A DNA stretch of 8,944 nucleotides from Allosphingosinicella sp. (GTDB taxonomy: Bacteria; Pseudomonadota; Alphaproteobacteria; Sphingomonadales; Sphingomonadaceae): the NCBI GenBank assembly GCA_030146745.1, contig JASLBD010000483.1, positions 1 through 8,944 of the forward strand, in the 5' to 3' direction. Each line of letters opens with the position of its first letter. Positions within the stretch are counted from its first letter, which is position 1. The position numbers and the translations under genes were made by a program. The notes beneath the pieces were generated by a model that had not been told where the DNA came from, did not search any database, and was given only the letters and a program-made list of their open reading frames with translations. This document shows, in pieces, positions 6,267 through 8,944 of this stretch.

Positions 6267-6369
6267 TCCGCCCCGCGCCCTCTTTCGCCTCGGCGGCGAC
6301 AAGGTGCTGAGGTGACGCCACGCTCCGCAGGGGGAATGGGGCCGGCCCAATCCATTCCTACGGCATTGG

Positions 6370-6389
6370 ATTCCCGCCGTCGCGGGAAT
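6370..6389. repeat. Short dispersed palindromic repeat (ATTCCCGC...GCGGGAAT type)
   Basis: A perfect 8-bp stem with a 4-nt loop, flanked by GG and GACGGG, in the 132-bp gap between the convergent exporter and XRE genes. The wording resembles the GATTCCCGC...GCGGGAATGACG repeats scattered through many proteobacterial genomes (dRS3-like). It may also end both transcripts. Copy number cannot be seen in this window. The rest of the 6267-6398 gap shows no gene. Confidence 0.6.
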
Positions 6390-6398
6390 GACGGGATG

Positions 6399-7145
6399 TC
6401 AGTAGGGAAACATCGCGTAGCCCCGGTCGCGGACCGCGGCGACATGCTCCGAATATTCGGCATGGCATTGGTCGCCCGGGCGGATCAGCCCGAACTCCGT
6501 TCCCGGCCTCCGGCTCATCGGCAGAAGGGCGATCGGGGTCGTCGCCGGGATCAGCTGCGCGCCGCTGCCCGCGGCGAGCGTCGTGAGGATTCCGTTGAGG
6601 CAGCCCGCCCGCGTCGGCCGGCCGAGGATCGCGACCCTGAACTGGCCCTCGACGTTCGTCACCAGATAGATGTGCCCCGACAGATGCGGGAAGGAGACGA
6701 AGCCGTGCTGCTCGAACTCGCGGTCGAGCCTCGAGCTTTCGCTGAACGAGAGGCAGCGCGTCGTGTCGTCCCATTCGATCAGGGTCCGGTAGGCGAAGAT
6801 CGAGCCCGACTCGCTGAACGAGCGGCGCAGGGTCAGATATTCACCTTCCAGCCAATGGACCGCCGCTCGCGAATAGGCGCCCATCTCCTCGGGCGCCAGG
6901 CCGGTGTCGGCCGGGCCGCGGTCGGGCGCCTTGCTGGCCCTGAGCGCGACTCCGAGCGCCCCTTCCAGTCGAACGACCGTCGCCAGCGTGAACGGGCGCT
7001 GGCCCGAAAGCGCCTTTTCGAGAGTCGACAGGCTCACCTTCGCTTCGTCCGCCAGCCACTGGCGCGACAGCCGGCGGCGCGCCAGCTCCTCGCGGATCCG
7101 AAGGGCGGTCGCGCTGCTCTCCTCGTTGCTCTGACTGCCCAGCAC
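6399..7145 (-). CDS. XRE-type helix-turn-helix regulator with a C-terminal domain of unknown function
   Basis: 248 residues from a GTG at 7145-7143. This start has GGGAG seven bases upstream; longer same-frame starts at 7178 (ATG) and 7208 (ATG) are less likely because a good extended -10 sequence lies at 7177-7185 and neither has a well-spaced binding site. Residues 15-70 are a Cro/cI-like helix-turn-helix (RIREELARRRLSRQWLADEA, then VSLSTLEKAL). From about 88 on is a separate domain with AYSRAAVHWLEGEYLTLRRSF, an AYRTLIEWDD segment, SGHIYLVTN and ILTTLAAG. I recognise this as a pattern of regulator seen in sphingomonads but cannot assign a ligand. It converges on the exporter gene. It could control the exporter and peptide operon, but adjacency is the only evidence. 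Confidence 0.83.
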   Translation of the reverse strand: MLGSQSNEESSATALRIREELARRRLSRQWLADEAKVSLSTLEKALSGQRPFTLATVVRLEGALGVALRASKAPDRGPADTGLAPEEMGAYSRAAVHWLEGEYLTLRRSFSESGSIFAYRTLIEWDDTTRCLSFSESSRLDREFEQHGFVSFPHLSGHIYLVTNVEGQFRVAILGRPTRAGCLNGILTTLAAGSGAQLIPATTPIALLPMSRRPGTEFGLIRPGDQCHAEYSEHVAAVRDRGYAMFPY

Positions 7146-7176
7146 CCGCTGTCTCCCTTTGCGTCGCTTTGCGCAC

Positions 7177-7185
7177 ATTTTAGCA
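7177..7185 (-). promoter_or_regulatory. Extended -10 (TGCTAAAAT) of the XRE regulator gene
   Basis: Minus-strand TGCTAAAAT matches the TGnTATAAT extended -10 closely and lies 32 nt upstream of the preferred GTG start, just ahead of its Shine-Dalgarno. No good -35 is present at 17 bp, as is common for extended -10 promoters. Two CTTTGCG copies 10 bp apart (7157-7163 and 7167-7173) fall around the predicted start site and might bind a regulator. Confidence 0.4.
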
Positions 7186-7340
7186 CTTTTCGTCAACTCC
7201 CTGCCCATCCCGGCAGCCGGTCAAGCAGGATGCGGCAGACCTTTGTCCGACAATAAGGTGGCGGCGAATCGGGGGTCTGCTATCGGGAGAGGGCGGAAGG
7301 GCACGCATCAGACGCTCCCTCGCGATGAAGGGAAATTGAG

Positions 7341-7532
7341 ATGGTTCGGGCAGCTCTGTCAGTCGATGAAAGCCGGGCACGGCCGTTCGGCTTCGTGAAG
7401 CCCCCCAAGCTTGGGGACCGCGTCGGCGTTTCGCGCCGCGGCACCCCGGTCTGGGCGACCATCACCGGCCTCAGCATCCAGAACGGTCCCGACGGCCGCG
7501 GCACCCTCCTCGTCATGGCGCGGAGCGCCTGA
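7341..7532 (+). CDS. Tentative small protein of 63 residues, function unknown
   Basis: ATG at 7341 is preceded by AAGGGA with a 7-nt spacer, and the stop is TGA at 7530-7532. The C-terminal two thirds (KPPKLGDRVGVSRRGTPVWA and the following ITGLSIQNG...TLLVMAR) alternate hydrophobic and polar residues with turns in a way that would suit a small beta barrel. No signal peptide or metal motif is seen. The antisense frame over 7280-7570 is also open but reads as low-complexity Arg/Ala/Ser. I do not recognise the family; the binding site and composition are the support. Confidence 0.45.
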   Translation: MVRAALSVDESRARPFGFVKPPKLGDRVGVSRRGTPVWATITGLSIQNGPDGRGTLLVMARSA

Positions 7533-7576
7533 GCATTTAGTCGACGCGCCCTCCGGCTTATCCCCAGCAAGACATA

Positions 7577-7709
7577 AATCCTCCCCGGATTTTCCGCGGG
7601 AGGGGGACCATGCGAAGCATGGTGGAGGGGTTCTTCGAGCCCCCAGGAACCCCTCCACCGCGCTTCGCGCGGTCCCCCTTTCCCGGCAAAGCCCGGGGAG
7701 GAATTTTTT
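7577..7709. repeat. Large nested inverted repeat, dispersed-repeat type, possibly a terminator
   Basis: Outer arms CCTCCCCGG (7580-7588) and CCGGGGAGG (7693-7701), flanked by AAAT on the left and AATTTTTT on the right. Inner perfect 12-bp arms GGTGGAGGGGTT (7621-7632) and AACCCCTCCACC (7648-7659). Each side also has its own small hairpin: CCATGC-GAA-GCATGG (7608-7622) and CCGCGC-TTC-GCGCGG (7658-7672). Similar 'GGAGGGGGACC...GCGAAGC...GGTGGAGGGG' units are widespread in alphaproteobacterial genomes. It sits downstream of the small gene and upstream of the nrd promoter. Confidence 0.8.
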
Positions 7710-7777
7710 CAACTGCCCTCCGCATCCCCCAACCCGCCGAAAATATGGTGGATAAGTCATTTACCGTCTTGGCTCGG

Positions 7778-7782
7778 GATTC
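7778..7782. promoter_or_regulatory. GANTC (GATTC) CcrM-type methylation site upstream of the reductase gene
   Basis: A single GATTC lies 9 bp before the first NrdR-like box. In alphaproteobacteria CcrM methylates GANTC and the methylation state changes with replication. One site can occur by chance; its position in the promoter region is the only reason to list it. Confidence 0.3.
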
Positions 7783-7790
7783 GAGTTGAG

Positions 7791-7806
7791 GCACTATGGC
7801 TAGTGG
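7791..7806. promoter_or_regulatory. NrdR box 1 (distal)
   Basis: GCACTATGGCTAGTGG matches the NrdR consensus acaCwAtATaTwGtgt at 11 of 16 positions, including the key C, A, T and G, with perfect CACTA/TAGTG arms. NrdR represses ribonucleotide reductase genes when dATP is high and binds paired boxes; the second box starts exactly 32 bp further on. Confidence 0.65.
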
Positions 7807-7822
7807 CGCTGCCATGGGGGCG

Positions 7823-7838
7823 ACGCAAGAGATTGTAG
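7823..7838. promoter_or_regulatory. NrdR box 2 (proximal), overlapping the -35
   Basis: ACGCAAGAGATTGTAG matches the same consensus at 11 of 16 positions and keeps the core C, A, T and G. It is weaker in symmetry than box 1. The 32-bp start-to-start distance is the usual three-helix-turn spacing of NrdR pairs, which makes the pair more convincing than either box alone. Confidence 0.55.
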
Positions 7839-7861
7839 GCGGCCGCTGCTCTTCCTATATT
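7833..7861 (+). promoter_or_regulatory. Probable promoter of the ribonucleotide reductase gene
   Basis: TTGTAG, a 17-bp spacer and TATATT. The -10 has 5 of 6 consensus bases; the -35 has the TTG core and lies inside NrdR box 2, so bound NrdR would block polymerase. The predicted start near 7868 gives a leader of about 120 nt. Confidence 0.5.
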
Positions 7862-7879
7862 GGGAGGAGGCGGAACCGG

Positions 7880-7905
7880 CTTGCCCTGTGGATATCGGGG
7901 GCAAG
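7880..7905 (+). promoter_or_regulatory. Hairpin in the reductase mRNA leader
   Basis: Perfect 7-bp arms CTTGCCC and GGGCAAG with a 12-nt loop that contains the sequence TGTGGATAT, one mismatch from a DnaA box. It could be a leader mRNA stem or chance; no T-tract follows, so it is not a terminator. Confidence 0.3.
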
Positions 7906-7939
7906 TCGAAATGAAGCGCCCTCGCCCCCTTAAAAGCGC

Positions 7940-7954
7940 TTAAGGTGGAGTTAA
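7940..7954. promoter_or_regulatory. CtrA-like box TTAA-N7-TTAA upstream of the reductase gene
   Basis: TTAAGGTGGAGTTAA fits the full CtrA consensus TTAA-N7-TTAA exactly. Another TTAA at 7930 gives an overlapping N6 version. The box ends 36 bp before the start codon, downstream of the predicted promoter, where CtrA would more likely repress than activate unless a second promoter exists. CtrA is the alphaproteobacterial cell-cycle response regulator; binding here is inferred. Confidence 0.45.
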
Positions 7955-7990
7955 ATCCGCTGGAACGAAAATAGTACAAGGGGTAGGATG

Positions 7991-8944
7991 ATGGACCTTT
8001 CCGGAAGCAGCGACACTGGAGCGAGCGACGTGGCCACCGTCTCCGATTCGTCCGGAGCGAAAGCGGGCGCCGCCGGCGCGGGCCCGAAAATCTACCCGCT
8101 CGACGTCGATCACAGCCGCGATGCGCTGCTCACCGATTTCGGCAAGGAGACTCTGAAGGATCGCTATCTGCTGCCCGGCGAGACCTATCAGGACCTGTTC
8201 GTCCGGGTCGCCTCGGCTTATGCCGACGATGCCGAGCACGCCCAGCGCGTCTACGATTACATCTCGAAATTGTGGTTCATGCCGGCGACCCCGGTCCTGT
8301 CGAACGGCGGCACCGGCCGCGGCCTTCCGATCAGCTGCTATCTGAACTCGGTCCCCGACAGCCTCGAGGGCATCGTCGACACCTGGAACGAGAATGTCTG
8401 GCTGGCCGCGCGCGGCGGCGGCATCGGCACCTATTGGGGCGCGGTGCGCGGCATCGGCGAGCCGGTCGGCCTCAACGGCAAGACCAGCGGCATCATCCCG
8501 TTCGTGCGGGTGATGGACAGCCTGACCCTGGCGATCAGCCAGGGCTCGCTCCGGCGCGGCTCGGCGGCCTGCTATCTCGACATCTCGCATCCCGAGATCG
8601 AGGAGTTCCTCGAGATCCGCAAGCCGTCCGGCGACTTCAACCGCAAGGCGCTGAACCTCCACCACGGAGTGCTCGTCACCGACGATTTCATGGAAGCGGT
8701 GCGCGACGGCGCGGAATGGACCCTGAAGAGCCCGAAGGACGGCTCGGAGCGCGCCACGGTCGACGCCCGCTCGCTGTTCCAGAAGCTGGTCGAGACCCGC
8801 CTCGCGACGGGCGAGCCCTACATCATCTTCATCGACCAGGTGAACCGGTCGATGCCCAAGCATCACCGCGACCTCGGCCTCAAGGTCTCGACCTCCAACC
8901 TCTGCTCGGAGATCACTCTGCCCACCGGCCGCGACCATCTGGGC
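7991..8944 (+). CDS. nrdA: Class I ribonucleoside-diphosphate reductase, alpha subunit (N-terminal part; 3' end outside window)
   Basis: 318 residues, open to the right edge. Start: ATG at 7991 lies 7 nt after AAGGGG (7978-7983); an adjacent in-frame ATG at 7988 is the alternative. Residues 1-32 are a Ser/Ala/Gly-rich tail. YPLDVDHSRDALLTDFGKET follows at 35-54, so the usual N-terminal ATP-cone of about 90 residues is absent. Catalytic features: PATPVLSNGGTGRGLPISCY with Cys116 (one of the pair oxidised during turnover), and SNLCSEITLP with Asn303, Cys305 and Glu307 matching the active-site Asn, thiyl-radical Cys and Glu. RGGGIGTYWG, ISQGSLRRGSAACYLDISHPEIEEF and NLHHG are typical of the alphaproteobacterial branch. 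The enzyme reduces ribonucleoside diphosphates to deoxy forms with a beta subunit, presumably encoded further right. NrdR-like boxes upstream fit this identity. Class II enzymes share the fold, so a full-length view would settle the class. Confidence 0.92.
   Translation, partial: MDLSGSSDTGASDVATVSDSSGAKAGAAGAGPKIYPLDVDHSRDALLTDFGKETLKDRYLLPGETYQDLFVRVASAYADDAEHAQRVYDYISKLWFMPATPVLSNGGTGRGLPISCYLNSVPDSLEGIVDTWNENVWLAARGGGIGTYWGAVRGIGEPVGLNGKTSGIIPFVRVMDSLTLAISQGSLRRGSAACYLDISHPEIEEFLEIRKPSGDFNRKALNLHHGVLVTDDFMEAVRDGAEWTLKSPKDGSERATVDARSLFQKLVETRLATGEPYIIFIDQVNRSMPKHHRDLGLKVSTSNLCSEITLPTGRDHLG

Noticed and set aside
5289..6350. 353-codon minus-strand open frame over the exporter's ATPase domain
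   Set aside because: The plus strand carries all ABC ATPase motifs in order; the antisense product is low-complexity His/Arg/Asp-rich and no ribosome-binding site supports it.
6312..7256. 314-codon plus-strand open frame over the XRE regulator
   Set aside because: It starts in the repeat and runs antisense to a protein with a clear helix-turn-helix; its composition is Arg/Ala-rich with no recognisable domain.
7533..7760. CRISPR array or insertion sequence
   Set aside because: The repeats here are a single nested inverted repeat without regular spacers, and there is no transposase frame or target-site duplication.
7940..8938. Long minus-strand open frame over the reductase gene
   Set aside because: The plus strand encodes clear ribonucleotide reductase motifs throughout; the antisense translation is Arg/Ala/Asp-rich without motifs, as expected for high-GC shadows.

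Overview
The window is high-GC DNA (strong G/C at third codon positions) and looks like an alphaproteobacterium, most probably a sphingomonad. Supporting signs are an alphaproteobacterial-type class I ribonucleotide reductase alpha subunit, an Atm1-type exporter, a TTAA-N7-TTAA CtrA-like site, and GC-rich dispersed inverted repeats. The taxonomic guess is inference. There are eight convincing protein genes plus one tentative small one, and no tRNA, rRNA, CRISPR array or transposase.

Layout. The left edge (1-941, +) is the C-terminal part of an M1/leukotriene A4 hydrolase-like aminopeptidase. Facing it from the right is a five-gene minus-strand operon, transcribed from about 4340 to 1023: a 59-residue peptide ending in Cys (4037-4216), an MvdC/MvdD-like ATP-grasp ligase (2923-3939), a Clp-fold SDH_sah-type serine protease (2057-2932), a MauE/DoxX-like membrane protein with a CNCF motif (1542-2060), and a membrane-anchored MauD/thioredoxin-like protein with a CPAC motif (1023-1532). 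The ATP-grasp/protease and protease/MauE junctions overlap, and a hairpin separates the peptide gene from the enzymes. This has the layout of a ribosomally synthesised, post-translationally modified peptide (RiPP) pathway: precursor, ATP-grasp ligase, protease and thiol-redox pair. It is the best candidate here for an undescribed system.

Divergent from this operon is an ABC exporter of the Atm1 type (4446-6266, +). The 229-bp gap holds two back-to-back sigma70-like promoters whose -10 boxes overlap inside one TGCAA-N8-TTGCA palindrome, so exporter and RiPP operon are probably co-regulated. Convergent with the exporter is an XRE-type regulator (6399-7145, -), a possible but unproven controller.

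The right part holds a tentative 63-residue gene (7341-7532), a large dispersed inverted repeat (7577-7709), and an elaborate promoter region for a class I ribonucleotide reductase alpha gene (7991 to beyond the window). That region contains two NrdR-box-like palindromes 32 bp apart, a promoter whose -35 overlaps the second box, a CtrA-like site, a GANTC methylation site and DnaA-box-like sequences. Cell-cycle and dNTP-dependent control of dNTP synthesis is a reasonable inference.
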